A DNA stretch of 64,000 nt from Thalassococcus_A lentus (GCF_028023555.1 NZ_JAQIOY010000001.1:248001-312000), one strand, 5' to 3'. Positions 34,832 to 43,586 are shown, counted from the first letter of the stretch. Numbers and translations: made by a program. Notes: generated from the letters alone by a model not told the origin.

Positions 34832-36396
34832 CAGATCATCTCCTGCGCTTTGGCAGCACGGGCCAGTTTGTCGAGTTTCTTCTGGTGCTGAGCTCGGAAG
34901 TCGGGCCGTAAATTGGGCGAGCCCTCCCAGACGCCAGCGGTGTCGCCACTCCCGACACCTTCAAAGAAGTCCTTCATGTGATCCATGCGCGCTTTGCCAG
35001 CGATGGCGGCGTTGACCACTTCAGCGAGGCTGCCGGCTCCAGCTGGTCCCATCAGCGGACGCGCGGATATCAGATTGGTGTAGTAGAGACCCGGAATGCC
35101 AAGCTCTTTGGCCTTCTGAACAACCGGTGTCGTGCCAATGGCCAGATCCGGCTGGACAGCTTCCATCGCTGCGCAATCGTCCTCGAGCGATGCGCGGAAT
35201 TTGACCTTGATACCTTTGGCTTCGAGCCATTCACGATCCGGGTCGGACCAAGGTGTCTTGGGGCAAGCCGTGCCGACGTACCGCAGATCCGCGCCACTCT
35301 CGACAAGCAGACGCGCGACCAAAAGCTCGCTGCCTTCGTACCCGCTCAGGGTAACCGTTCCCTTTATTGGTGCACCGGCAAGTGCACCTTTGATAGCCGG
35401 CAAAAAGGCGTTTTGCGCCGCCGCGATCTGCGCAGCCGGAACGCCGTGTGCTTCTCCGATGGCGCGCAGCCATTCCGCTGTGCCATCATGCCCAACCGGG
35501 GCGCTGCCGACGATCGGACGTCCGGCCGCCTGAAACTCACGCACGGCAGCCGTATAGAAAGGGTGAACAGCGGCAACCACAGTGCTGTCCAACGCCGCAT
35601 ACAATTCGCGCCACTCCCGGCAGGGTACAACCGGCCCGGCGGCCATTCCCATTGGGGCCAGCATTGCGCCGATCATCATCGGATCGGCAGGAAACATTTC
35701 GCCCAGCAAGGCAACCGTGGGACGGTCAGACTTGCCGCCTTCCGGCGCAGCAACAGGCCCAGCCTCGATTTCCTGACGCGCATAGTTGAGCATGGCGCCA
35801 GCCAGAATGTCTTTTGCTTCGGCATGCGTCGGCACCCCGAAACCCGGAACATCAATGCCCACGATTCGGACGCCGTTTATCTCGTCCGGAAGCAATCTCA
35901 GCGGCACCCCGGACGCGGTGGGAACGCAAAGATTGGTCACCACAATTGCATCAAAACGATCCGGGTCGGCCATTTCGTGAACACTGTCGCGAATGTCCTC
36001 GAACAGCTTTCCGGTAACCAATGTTTCAGAATTGAAAGGCACATAGCCGACAGAACGACGCGCGCCGTAAAAATGGGAAACGAAGGTCAGGCCATAAACA
36101 CAGCAGGCCGAACCCGAAAGCACGGTGGCGACCCGCTTCATTCTCAGACCAACACGCAGACTCCCGAATGCGGGGCACATGCTCTGAGGTTGATCATGCG
36201 GGCCGACAGGGTAATCCTTGGCGTATTGATCCAGCATCTCGGAATTGCCCGCCATGCGCGCGGCCTTTTCCATTTCGGCTCCCGAGTGGCAACCAAGCCC
36301 ATCTGCCGGAACGCCTTCCACGCTGACTTCATCCCGAGGCGCGCCTCGAATGACCTCAACTTCGGCCGTTTCGTCATATGTCTTTTCGTTGCTCAC
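34831..36396 (-). CDS. bchY: Chlorophyllide a reductase, subunit Y
   Basis: A 521-residue NifD-like subunit of COR. Cys ligands of the shared cluster are in QSMCPAFGSLRV, SGSACCVYGLTFVSHFYGAR and VVTNLCVPTASGVPL. It starts with GTG at 36396 (SNEKTYDETAEVE). The 64-base gap to bchX holds copy B of an intercistronic repeat that provides its AGAAGAG ribosome site. Confidence 0.95.
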   Translation of the reverse strand: MSNEKTYDETAEVEVIRGAPRDEVSVEGVPADGLGCHSGAEMEKAARMAGNSEMLDQYAKDYPVGPHDQPQSMCPAFGSLRVGLRMKRVATVLSGSACCVYGLTFVSHFYGARRSVGYVPFNSETLVTGKLFEDIRDSVHEMADPDRFDAIVVTNLCVPTASGVPLRLLPDEINGVRIVGIDVPGFGVPTHAEAKDILAGAMLNYARQEIEAGPVAAPEGGKSDRPTVALLGEMFPADPMMIGAMLAPMGMAAGPVVPCREWRELYAALDSTVVAAVHPFYTAAVREFQAAGRPIVGSAPVGHDGTAEWLRAIGEAHGVPAAQIAAAQNAFLPAIKGALAGAPIKGTVTLSGYEGSELLVARLLVESGADLRYVGTACPKTPWSDPDREWLEAKGIKVKFRASLEDDCAAMEAVQPDLAIGTTPVVQKAKELGIPGLYYTNLISARPLMGPAGAGSLAEVVNAAIAGKARMDHMKDFFEGVGSGDTAGVWEGSPNLRPDFRAQHQKKLDKLARAAKAQEMI

Positions 36397-36404
36397 GGTA
36401 TGTC

Positions 36405-36458
36405 TCTTCTTCTCTGTCCCAATACCTCCGGGGTCCGGGGCAGAGCCCCGGGTCCTGC
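36405..36458 (-). repeat. Intercistronic repeat element, copy B (bchX-bchY gap)
   Basis: CTTCTTCTCTGTCCCAATAC is followed by the CGGGGTCCGGGGCAGAGCCCCG hairpin region (36429-36450). Pyrimidine tract, spacing and G-rich hairpin match copy A at 7234-7297. On the transcribed strand it reads hairpin, then AGAGAAGAAGA, then the GTG of bchY. Confidence 0.5.
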
Positions 36459-36460
36459 CG

Positions 36461-37462
36461 TCAGGCGTCGTCGTAAATCACCTCGAGGGATTCTTTTGGC
36501 GCTGCATTGCTGCCACGCATGTCCATGTCAGTCGCTGGCTCAAGCACGATGCCCGCGCCAGTTTCCGAACCATCAAACAAATCAAGCAATCCGTCCTGGC
36601 TCAGCGGCTTGGGCCGGACTGGCGGAGCCTTGGCAACGTTGTCGCCCAGCGCTGCAAACAATGCGCCCCACTGGCTCTCTTGCGTTCCGACAATCTGGTA
36701 GTTGGCCGATTTTTTCCGCAGATCATCATCCTGAGGAATAGAAGCCAGCACAGGAATGCCCGCCGCTTCAGCAAAGGCCTGCGCCTCGCCGGAATGATCG
36801 TCTTTGTTCACAACAAGCCCGGCAACACCGACGTTCCCGCCCAGTTTGCGGAAATACTCAACCGCGGAACAAACATTGTTCGCGACGTACAGCGATTGCA
36901 GATCGTTGGACCCAACCAGAATGACCTTTTGCGCCATGTCACGCGCGATCGGCAGACCAAAGCCGCCACAGACCACATCGCCGAGAAAGTCCAAAAGGAC
37001 ATAGTCGAAGTCCCAGTCGTGGAAGCCCAGCTTTTCCAGCAGTTCAAAGCCATGGATGATCCCGCGACCACCACATCCGCGCCCGACTTCTGGACCGCCG
37101 AGTTCCATCGCGAAAACACCGCCGCGCTTGAAACAGACGTCCCCGATCTTCACCTCTTCTCCGGCCAGTTTCTTTTTGGTCGAGGTTTCGATGATCGTCG
37201 GACAGGCCTTTCCGCCAAACAGCAATGACGTAGTGTCAGACTTTGGATCACAACCGATCAGCAGAACGCGCTTGCCCTGCTCTGCCATCATGTGGCTCAG
37301 ATTTGCCAGCGTGAAGCTTTTGCCAATTCCGCCTTTGCCATAGATCGCGATGATCTGTGTCTTGGACGTTGGTTCTGTCACCGGAATTTCATCCAGTTCC
37401 TCGGTCGCTTCGTCTTTGAGGCGCTTGTCGTACCCCTTCAGGTTCGGCACTTCGTCCTTCAT
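36461..37462 (-). CDS. bchX: Chlorophyllide a reductase, iron protein subunit X
   Basis: A 333-residue NifH-like ATPase that drives electrons to BchYZ. The P-loop IAIYGKGGIGKSFTLANLSH follows an N-terminal extension, and the [4Fe-4S] ligands are in EVGRGCGGRGII and DVVCGGFGLPIA. It differs from BchL by the Ser-Phe after the P-loop Lys. Its ATG overlaps the bchC stop (ATGA). Confidence 0.96.
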   Translation of the reverse strand: MKDEVPNLKGYDKRLKDEATEELDEIPVTEPTSKTQIIAIYGKGGIGKSFTLANLSHMMAEQGKRVLLIGCDPKSDTTSLLFGGKACPTIIETSTKKKLAGEEVKIGDVCFKRGGVFAMELGGPEVGRGCGGRGIIHGFELLEKLGFHDWDFDYVLLDFLGDVVCGGFGLPIARDMAQKVILVGSNDLQSLYVANNVCSAVEYFRKLGGNVGVAGLVVNKDDHSGEAQAFAEAAGIPVLASIPQDDDLRKKSANYQIVGTQESQWGALFAALGDNVAKAPPVRPKPLSQDGLLDLFDGSETGAGIVLEPATDMDMRGSNAAPKESLEVIYDDA

Positions 37463-38436
37463 GCGGCATTCTCCGATTGTGGCCCGGACGTGTTTGAACG
37501 CGTGGGCGACCAGTTCAGGATCATTTTGAGACAGGCCGGATCTTCGAAGGCCGTTTCATATGCTTGCGGGGCTTGCGTGGCGTCGGATTGATGCGTGATC
37601 AGTCCGTCAAGGCTCAGCGCACCGTTTTCGACGAGAGCGCGCGTGGCACAGAGGTCGTCGCGCTCCCACTCCGCGGCGACGCGGAAACGCGCTTCTTTCA
37701 TGAAGGCTGGCGGAAACGCGAATTGGAGCGGCTGAGTGTAGAAACCAGCCAGAACAATTTCTCCGCCCTTCGCAATGCGACCAACCAATTCGTTGAGCAG
37801 GTCGCCGCGCCCCGAAGCGTCGTAGATCGATTTGTAATCGCGCCGTTCATCGCTGTCGGGATGAATGACTTCATAGCCGGCTGCGCCCTTTGAGCGGTCG
37901 GCATCAATTTCCCAGACCGTCGGCGCAGGCGCGCCCGCAGCAACGGTGAGACGGGCCAAAAGCCGGCCCAAAACGCCATGCCCGACGATGAGGTCAGGCA
38001 ATGCCTTGTCCAAACCAGCCATGGCATGCCGGGCGGTGGCCGCCAGAGCGAGGAGGGCGCCCTGAGGACCATGCCCCGGATCGATTCGGGTCACACGATC
38101 CACATCCGTCACGACACGCGATGCAGCTCCTCCGAACAAACCAAAGGCGCCGTCGTAGCAATTCGCTCCCGGCACAAACACATGTTCACCAGCCTTAAAG
38201 CCAGTCTCTGCGCCAGCTTCTACAACTTCACCAGCCGCCTCGTAGCCCGGGACCAGAGGGTAACCCATGCCGGGAAAGGGTGGCATCTGGCCAGACCAGA
38301 ACAGTTTTTCGGTGCCGGTCGAAATTCCAGAATGTTTGATGTCGACAACAAGATCACGGGGTCCAGGCTGGGAGAGGCTGAGTTCGGACACAGCGAGCTC
38401 CTTGGGCCCATTCAGAAGGACGGCGTTGGTCTTCAT
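37459..38436 (-). CDS. bchC: Bacteriochlorophyllide a dehydrogenase
   Basis: A 325-residue MDR-family oxidoreductase that oxidises the 3-hydroxyethyl group to the 3-acetyl. Features are KHSGISTGTEKLFWSGQMPP, YPLVPGYEAAGEVVEAG and VGHGVLGRLLARLTVAAGA (nucleotide-binding). ATG 38436 follows GGGGGG; the longer frame upstream runs toward the operators. It is the first gene of the crtF-independent bchCXYZ-puf transcript. Confidence 0.93.
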   Translation of the reverse strand: MKTNAVLLNGPKELAVSELSLSQPGPRDLVVDIKHSGISTGTEKLFWSGQMPPFPGMGYPLVPGYEAAGEVVEAGAETGFKAGEHVFVPGANCYDGAFGLFGGAASRVVTDVDRVTRIDPGHGPQGALLALAATARHAMAGLDKALPDLIVGHGVLGRLLARLTVAAGAPAPTVWEIDADRSKGAAGYEVIHPDSDERRDYKSIYDASGRGDLLNELVGRIAKGGEIVLAGFYTQPLQFAFPPAFMKEARFRVAAEWERDDLCATRALVENGALSLDGLITHQSDATQAPQAYETAFEDPACLKMILNWSPTRSNTSGPQSENAA

Positions 38437-38514
38437 GATGTTACCCCCCTTGTTCTCAGTTGTTTGCTGCGCTTCAGCGAATCCCCAAAACGGCAAACAG
38501 GTTTACATCGTTAT

Positions 38515-38532
38515 TGTAAGTTTACCGTTACA
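38515..38532. promoter_or_regulatory. PpsR/CrtJ operator 1 at bchC
   Basis: TGTAAGTTTACCGTTACA is an exact TGT-N12-ACA site in the crtF-bchC gap. On the minus strand it overlaps the likely -10 region (TAAACT) of a bchC promoter. Confidence 0.8.
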
Positions 38533-38540
38533 TCTTTTAG

Positions 38541-38558
38541 TGTCAACTAAAATAGACA
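38541..38558. promoter_or_regulatory. PpsR/CrtJ operator 2 at bchC
   Basis: TGTCAACTAAAATAGACA is an exact TGT-N12-ACA site, 26 bases start-to-start from operator 1. On the minus strand its end gives TTGACA, a -35 placed 16 bases before TAAACT. The same pair spacing (8-bp gap) is known at the bchC promoter of Rhodobacter. Confidence 0.82.
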
Positions 38559-38575
38559 GTCTGAATTTGCAGGCC

Positions 38576-39712
38576 TTACGGCTTGGTCGCCGTGACCACG
38601 GAAGTCACGAAAGGCCTTGCAGATTTGGGTGTCTGAACGTCGCTAAACCCGGTAGTTTTCAAGAGTTCCGCGATCCGGTTCTGACTGCGTACAGTGCCGG
38701 TGCGCATGGCCATGCAATAAAAGGCAAAGTAGACATCACCGGATTTTTCAGGGGTCTGGCCGCCTGACATTGGCTCTGAAATGATGATTCTGCCGCCGCT
38801 AGGAAGCGTGCCAAACGCTGCCTCCAACAAGGCCACAACTGTTGTGTCTTCGTGGTCGTACAAAACCCGGATCAGTGAAATCGCTTCTGCGCCCTGCGGG
38901 AGCGGGTCATCACGGAACGATCCTGCGCTGGCTTCGATTCGGTCTTTGACCGCTGAATTGCTCAGACGCGTACTCGCGGCATCCACGACCTTGGGCAGAT
39001 CAAACAAAGTTACCTTTAGATCGGGATAGGCGGTTGCGGCCGCTTCGGCAAAAGCACCGGAGCCACTGCCGACGTCCAGCATCATCTGGATGCCATCCAG
39101 TTTGATTGCGCGCAAAGTGTCTTGGGCAACCAAACCCTGAGACTTTGCCATCAGGTCGGAATAAACGGCGGTCGTTTCAGGATCCGTGGCCCCTTCAGCG
39201 CCAAATACATAGGGCCAAAAGCCGGCCAGCTCTGTTTCTTTGTTGCCCTTCAGGAACTCAACGGGGTCACTGAGATCGCGGTACAACACATCATGATGAA
39301 GGATCATCTGTTGCAGACCCGGGACTCCGATCAGAGCGGCCCCTTTTTGCGTGACCGAAAACAGATCCCCTCGTCTGCGCATCAGGCCCAGAGCAGCGCC
39401 AGCCTGAACCAGGCGCTGCATCCGTTCGACCGGAACGCCGGATCCCTGCGCCAACTGCCCCACAGTCATCGGCCCATCCATCAATCGGTGAATCAATTCC
39501 AACCGAACGATGGCGAACAGTACCTGCGAAGACACGAAGCCCTGAACAAGGTCGAACAGCGCTTCGCCTTCACGTCTGGCAACACCCCGGGTCAGTGGGA
39601 AACGTGCCGCCCACCGTTGAAAGCCGGGCTTGGCAATGATCCGGGCAATTCGGGTGCGCAGACCAACCCGACGAGATTTGGCCTCCGAAGGATTGTCTGC
39701 CGTCATCGTCAT
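38576..39712 (-). CDS. crtF: Hydroxyneurosporene O-methyltransferase
   Basis: A 378-residue SAM-dependent methyltransferase that methylates the C1 hydroxyl of acyclic carotenoids (demethylspheroidene to spheroidene). The SAM motif is MMLDVGSGSGAFAEAAATA, with VTLFDLPKVVDAAS, and an N-terminal winged-helix dimerisation region (FAIVRLELIHRLMDGPMTVG). The start MTMTADNPSE at 39712 follows the crtE stop by 3 bases. It is transcribed toward bchC, part of the superoperon. Confidence 0.94.
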   Translation of the reverse strand: MTMTADNPSEAKSRRVGLRTRIARIIAKPGFQRWAARFPLTRGVARREGEALFDLVQGFVSSQVLFAIVRLELIHRLMDGPMTVGQLAQGSGVPVERMQRLVQAGAALGLMRRRGDLFSVTQKGAALIGVPGLQQMILHHDVLYRDLSDPVEFLKGNKETELAGFWPYVFGAEGATDPETTAVYSDLMAKSQGLVAQDTLRAIKLDGIQMMLDVGSGSGAFAEAAATAYPDLKVTLFDLPKVVDAASTRLSNSAVKDRIEASAGSFRDDPLPQGAEAISLIRVLYDHEDTTVVALLEAAFGTLPSGGRIIISEPMSGGQTPEKSGDVYFAFYCMAMRTGTVRSQNRIAELLKTTGFSDVQTPKSARPFVTSVVTATKP

Positions 39713-39715
39713 GAT

Positions 39716-40588
39716 TTAGGCTCTTGCCTTTGCCAAGACTTCTGCCGGGACGAGCTTTTCTGCATACATCCGGACCATTTGCGCCAGCTGTGCCTCGCCC
39801 GGACAGGCCGGTATCGAAGCGATTGCGCCGGAAAGAATGTCATTCAATCGGCTGACCGCCCCATTCAGACCCAGCTGCGCAACTGCGTTTGGTCTGCCGT
39901 GCAAATCATCCTGTCCCGCTGGCTTGCCCAGCTCCGCTTCGTCACACAGGGCATCGCGCAGATCGTCAGCAACCTGAAACGCTTCACCGATGCGAGCGCC
40001 CAACTCAAACCATGGTTCTGCTTCTTGCCCAGCGGCCACCGCGCCCATCTGGGTCGCCGCAATGAACAGCGCGCCTGTTTTGGACAGGTGATAGGCAGAC
40101 AAATCAATGTCGCTTTCACTTTCCCACCCCTGCCCCGCGCAGATTCCGTGCGGCATTCCGGTTTGACGGGACAGAATTTCAATCAGGCCCAAGGCGCGAT
40201 CAGGCGCGGCTGGTGCCGCAGCAGCAAGAATTCCAAAACTCTGAATAATGAGAGAGTCGCCCGCCAGTACCGCGAGCGGTTGCGAGAAGGCGCGATGAAC
40301 GGATGGTTTACCGCGCCGAAGATCGGCGTCGTCAAAGCATGGCAAATCATCATGGACTAGACTGGCGCAGTGGATCAGCTCCAACGCTGCAGCGGCTGCG
40401 TCGCTTAGTTTGGGCTGATCGTCGCCACACGCCATGGCAACAGACATCAAGATCGTGGGTCGGATGCGCGCGCCGCCAGGGGTGCAGGCATAGTGTAGGG
40501 CGGAAGACAATCTGGCGGGTGCTGTACGGCCCTGCCCCGTCGCGATGGCTGCTTCTATTGCTGCGTCAATTCGAGCATGCATTCCCAT
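39716..40588 (-). CDS. crtE: Geranylgeranyl diphosphate synthase
   Basis: A 290-residue trans-prenyltransferase. The first Asp-rich motif is LVHDDLPCFDDADLRRGKPS, the second is FQVADDLRDALCD, and GGARIRP and RHREYS-like elements are in the usual order. It makes GGPP for both carotenoids and the bacteriochlorophyll tail. Start 40588 (MGMHARID) has GGGAG upstream. Two PpsR operators lie in the gap to the divergent crtD. Confidence 0.94.
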   Translation of the reverse strand: MGMHARIDAAIEAAIATGQGRTAPARLSSALHYACTPGGARIRPTILMSVAMACGDDQPKLSDAAAAALELIHCASLVHDDLPCFDDADLRRGKPSVHRAFSQPLAVLAGDSLIIQSFGILAAAAPAAPDRALGLIEILSRQTGMPHGICAGQGWESESDIDLSAYHLSKTGALFIAATQMGAVAAGQEAEPWFELGARIGEAFQVADDLRDALCDEAELGKPAGQDDLHGRPNAVAQLGLNGAVSRLNDILSGAIASIPACPGEAQLAQMVRMYAEKLVPAEVLAKARA

Positions 40589-40625
40589 TCAGGACTCCCT
40601 TGGAGAAGTGCGCTTTTGCGCGGTG

Positions 40626-40643
40626 TGTCATTCTTTTTAGACA
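40626..40643. promoter_or_regulatory. PpsR/CrtJ operator 1, crtE-crtD gap
   Basis: TGTCATTCTTTTTAGACA is an exact TGT-N12-ACA site, 37 bases upstream of crtE. Confidence 0.8.
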
Positions 40644-40649
40644 TCTATG

Positions 40650-40667
40650 TGTAAATCATACTGGACA
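40650..40667. promoter_or_regulatory. PpsR/CrtJ operator 2, crtE-crtD gap
   Basis: TGTAAATCATACTGGACA is an exact TGT-N12-ACA site, 24 bases start-to-start from operator 1 and 29 bases upstream of crtD. Both divergent genes would be repressed by one cooperative pair. Confidence 0.78.
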
Positions 40668-40696
40668 GTTGAAGTTCGCGAGTCAACTATTGGTCT

Positions 40697-42295
40697 ATGA
40701 AAAGAACGACAGATACCTTCGGGACAGCCCGCAAAGGACCAGTGGTCGTGGTGGGTGCTGGCATTGGTGGGCTGTGCGCTGCGCTGCCCTTGGCCCATGC
40801 CGGGCTGGATGTGACTGTCGTTGACCGGCTTGATGCACCCGGCGGGAAAATGCGCCAGATTCCCAGCGATGCTGGCGGTGTCGATGCCGGCCCCACCGTC
40901 CTGACCATGCGCCATGTGTTCGACCACCTATTCGATCACGTCGGCGAAAAGCTGGAATCTCACGTATCGCTTCACAAACAGGATGTGCTGGCCCGTCACT
41001 GGTGGCCAGAATCTGGCCCTTTGGATCTATTTGCCGATCGAACACGCAGCGCAGAGGCTATCGAAGCCTTTTGCGGGAGTGCATCACGGCGTGAGTTCGA
41101 GGCATTTTGCGCAAGAACAGAGACATTGTTTGCCGCTTTCCGTCAGCCGATGATGGAGGCGCCCGAACCTGAGTTGAGCCAACTGGTCAGGGTGGTTGCA
41201 TCCAATCCTTCCCTGCTTGGCGCCATGGCGCCTCTTTCGACCTTGGCAGCACTTTTGAAGCGCAGTTTTTCAGACCCGCGCTTGCGGCAATTGTTTGGGC
41301 GATACGCAACTTACGTGGGCGGCTCACCTTACAAAGCGCCGGCTCTGCTGTCGTTGATTTGGCAAGCCGAAGAAGCGGGTGTCTGGGTGATCGAGGGTGG
41401 GATGCATCGGCTGGCCTGCGCCATAGCCGATCTTATTCAAGCGCGGGGCGGTCAGTTCAGGTTTGGCGCCCATGTAACAAGGATTTTGACAGACAGTGAA
41501 GGCGTGACAGGAGTCGCGTTGCAAGACGGAAGCATTTTGCCAGCTGCCCAAGTTGTGTTCAACGGCGATCCCCGGGCATTGGCGCTCGGCCAGCTCGGCG
41601 ATGCGATGACCGACGTTGCGCCGCAGACAGCCAAGGCCGCGCGCAGTTTGTCTGCTCATGTTTGGGCGTTTGCAGCCGAAGCGAAAGGGCCCGATTTGGC
41701 CCATCACAACGTTTTCTTTTGCGCCGATCCTCGCACGGATTTCAGCGCGCTGGAGCGTGGCACGCTTGCAGACGACACAACCTTGTATGTCTGCGCTGAG
41801 GATCGTGGGCAGTCCAAGCAAGTTCCGAAATTGGAACGTTTTGAAATCATCCTGAACGCGCCGCCAACCTCAAGGCGCAGTTTGGATGAACGGGAGTTTG
41901 AAACATGTCACAGACGGACCTTCACGGCGCTGGAACGCTTCGGCCTGACCTTCTCACCGGCTCCGGGAAAACCTGCGCTGACGACGCCTCAAAAATTCGA
42001 CACGCTCTTTCCGGGCAGCGCAGGGTCCCTTTACGGGCAGAGCCCGCATGGGATGACAGCGGCCTTGAACAGACCGCGCGCCCGAACGGCCATACCGGGG
42101 CTGACGCTGTGCGGAGGCGGGTGTCACCCGGGGGCAGGGGTTCCGATGGCGGCGCTCTCCGGCAGGCACGCGGCCGAGGCGATATTGGGGGGCCAAACTT
42201 CCACCTCAACGTCCCGGAAAACGGCTATGCCTGGTGGTATGTCGACGGGATCTCAGATTGCGGGACACGCGCGCTATCCGTCATCGGGTTTATAG
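40697..42295 (+). CDS. crtD: Methoxyneurosporene (1-hydroxycarotenoid) dehydrogenase
   Basis: A 532-residue CrtI-type FAD desaturase that introduces the 3,4 double bond. The dinucleotide motif is VVVVGAGIGGLCAALPLAHA, followed by DAPGGKMRQI and the C-terminal LTLCGGGCHPGAGVPMAALS. The conserved family end is reached at HAAEAILGG; about 33 further residues (TSTSTSRKTAMPGG onward) are read through the 5' part of crtC in another frame. The protein is therefore longer than the ~495-500 typical of the family. A late stop rather than a frameshift looks likely, since both frames read cleanly. Confidence 0.92.
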   Translation: MKRTTDTFGTARKGPVVVVGAGIGGLCAALPLAHAGLDVTVVDRLDAPGGKMRQIPSDAGGVDAGPTVLTMRHVFDHLFDHVGEKLESHVSLHKQDVLARHWWPESGPLDLFADRTRSAEAIEAFCGSASRREFEAFCARTETLFAAFRQPMMEAPEPELSQLVRVVASNPSLLGAMAPLSTLAALLKRSFSDPRLRQLFGRYATYVGGSPYKAPALLSLIWQAEEAGVWVIEGGMHRLACAIADLIQARGGQFRFGAHVTRILTDSEGVTGVALQDGSILPAAQVVFNGDPRALALGQLGDAMTDVAPQTAKAARSLSAHVWAFAAEAKGPDLAHHNVFFCADPRTDFSALERGTLADDTTLYVCAEDRGQSKQVPKLERFEIILNAPPTSRRSLDEREFETCHRRTFTALERFGLTFSPAPGKPALTTPQKFDTLFPGSAGSLYGQSPHGMTAALNRPRARTAIPGLTLCGGGCHPGAGVPMAALSGRHAAEAILGGQTSTSTSRKTAMPGGMSTGSQIAGHARYPSSGL

Positions 42296-43125
42296 GATCT
42301 GTCTTCTCGCCCTGGTACGCCTGGTCAGGCAGAAAGGATCCCGAAAACAACGTCTGCATCAACGTCGCGACTTATGGGCCGGGCGGACGGTTCACTATGA
42401 CAGACAGAGGTCGTAGTGCGCTGCGACAGAGCCCAAGACGATTCACCGTCGGGCCGTCATCCATGACATGGGATCGGGGCACATTGGTTATTGACGTCAA
42501 TGAGGTTTCCGGACCCCCAATTGTATCCCGCGTGCGTGGACAAATTCGCGTCACGCCCAGCGCGATTACAACAGTCGAATTGCCGCTGACACCGGATGGT
42601 GCCCACATTTGGCGTCCATTTGGCCCTTGTTCCCGCATCGAATGCGATCTCGAAGCCAAGGGATGGCAATGGTCTGGTCACGGGTACTTTGACGCTAACT
42701 TTGGTACACGAGCGCTGGAGCAGGATTTCAGCTATTGGACATGGGGGCGTTTCCCGGCCAAGGGCGGGGCGACGTGTTTCTATGATGCGACCCGATTGGA
42801 TGGATCCGAGTTGGCCTCCGGTTTTCATTTTGACGCGCAGGGCAATGCACATGAAATCGCGCTGCCTCCAAAGCTTGGCTTCCGTAGATCTCTTTGGGCG
42901 GTCAAACGCGAAACGCGCGGTGACAAAGGAACCAAGCCACGGCAGATCATGAATATGCTCGATGCACCGTTCTATTCCAGATCATCTGTGCAAACGACGA
43001 TCGACGGCGAGACATGCACCGGTGTTCACGAAGCGCTCGATTTAACCCGCTTCAGATCTCCGCTTCTCAAACCAATGCTTGCCGTGCGTGTCCCGCGACG
43101 GGCGGGATGGTCGTTCGGAATTTAG
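42121..43125 (+). CDS. crtC: Acyclic carotenoid 1,2-hydratase
   Basis: The hydratase domain, starting near PENGYAWWYVDGISD, adds water across the C1-C2 bond of neurosporene/lycopene. It includes FIGSVFSPWYAWSGRKDPEN, NVCINVATYGPGGRFTMTDR, WSGHGYFDANFGTRALEQDF and WTWGRFPAKG. The start is uncertain: GTG 42121 has GGAGG three bases upstream and would give 334 residues; similarity begins only at about 42190, where just rare start codons (ATT 42184) occur. The open frame runs back to 41905 but lies inside crtD. The overlap with crtD is 110-175 bases depending on the start. The stop overlaps the convergent tspO stop (TTAG). Confidence 0.82.
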   Translation: MSPGGRGSDGGALRQARGRGDIGGPNFHLNVPENGYAWWYVDGISDCGTRALSVIGFIGSVFSPWYAWSGRKDPENNVCINVATYGPGGRFTMTDRGRSALRQSPRRFTVGPSSMTWDRGTLVIDVNEVSGPPIVSRVRGQIRVTPSAITTVELPLTPDGAHIWRPFGPCSRIECDLEAKGWQWSGHGYFDANFGTRALEQDFSYWTWGRFPAKGGATCFYDATRLDGSELASGFHFDAQGNAHEIALPPKLGFRRSLWAVKRETRGDKGTKPRQIMNMLDAPFYSRSSVQTTIDGETCTGVHEALDLTRFRSPLLKPMLAVRVPRRAGWSFGI

Positions 43126-43580
43126 CGCTCTTCCGGGTTCAGCCGCATAACGGATGCATTCAGGGCACCGGCGATCGTCACCCAAACAAGATAGGGTACG
43201 AAGAGCAGACCGGATATCCAGTCAACCATCCAAAGGGCAATCATCGTGGCTGCAACAGAAAGCCAAAGAGCGATCAATACAATCAGCCCCAGCTTGATCT
43301 TCTGCAATCCAAAGAAAACCGGGGTCCACAATCCGTTCAAAGCGATCTGCAAAGACCACAGCGCCATGGCAAAGGCGTTATCATCGGCCAAGGCAACACG
43401 CGCGCCCGCGCTCGCCATACAAATGTAAAGCGTCGTCCACGTAACCGGGAAAACCCAATCCGGCGGTGTCCAGCTTGGTTTTGACAGTTCGCGATACCAT
43501 GGGCCCGGTGGGAACAAACCACCAGTGGAACCTGCCGCAAAGCAGGCCGCTAAAAAAATCAAGAACAATGCATAGACCAT
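43122..43580 (-). CDS. tspO: Tryptophan-rich sensory protein TspO
   Basis: A 152-residue five-helix TspO/MBR protein. Family marks are GLFPPGPWYRELSKPSWTPP, WVFPVTWTTLYICMASAGAR, and LNGLWTPVFFGLQKIKLGL. In Rhodobacter TspO binds tetrapyrroles in the outer membrane and damps pigment gene expression in oxygen. It is encoded just after crtIB on the same strand (6 bases after the crtB end in transcript order), so it should be expressed with carotenoid genes. Confidence 0.93.
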   Translation of the reverse strand: MVYALFLIFLAACFAAGSTGGLFPPGPWYRELSKPSWTPPDWVFPVTWTTLYICMASAGARVALADDNAFAMALWSLQIALNGLWTPVFFGLQKIKLGLIVLIALWLSVAATMIALWMVDWISGLLFVPYLVWVTIAGALNASVMRLNPEER

Positions 43581-43586
43581 GAGAGG

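Noticed and set aside
34978..36741. 587-codon open frame on the plus strand opposite bchY and part of bchX
   Set aside because: It is antisense to BchY and BchX, which show clear family motifs. It has no ribosome site or recognisable domain, and long antisense frames are common opposite GC-rich genes.
41905..42120. N-terminal extension of crtC to an ATG at 41905
   Set aside because: This part is the plus-one shadow of conserved CrtD sequence; CrtC similarity begins only around 42190.
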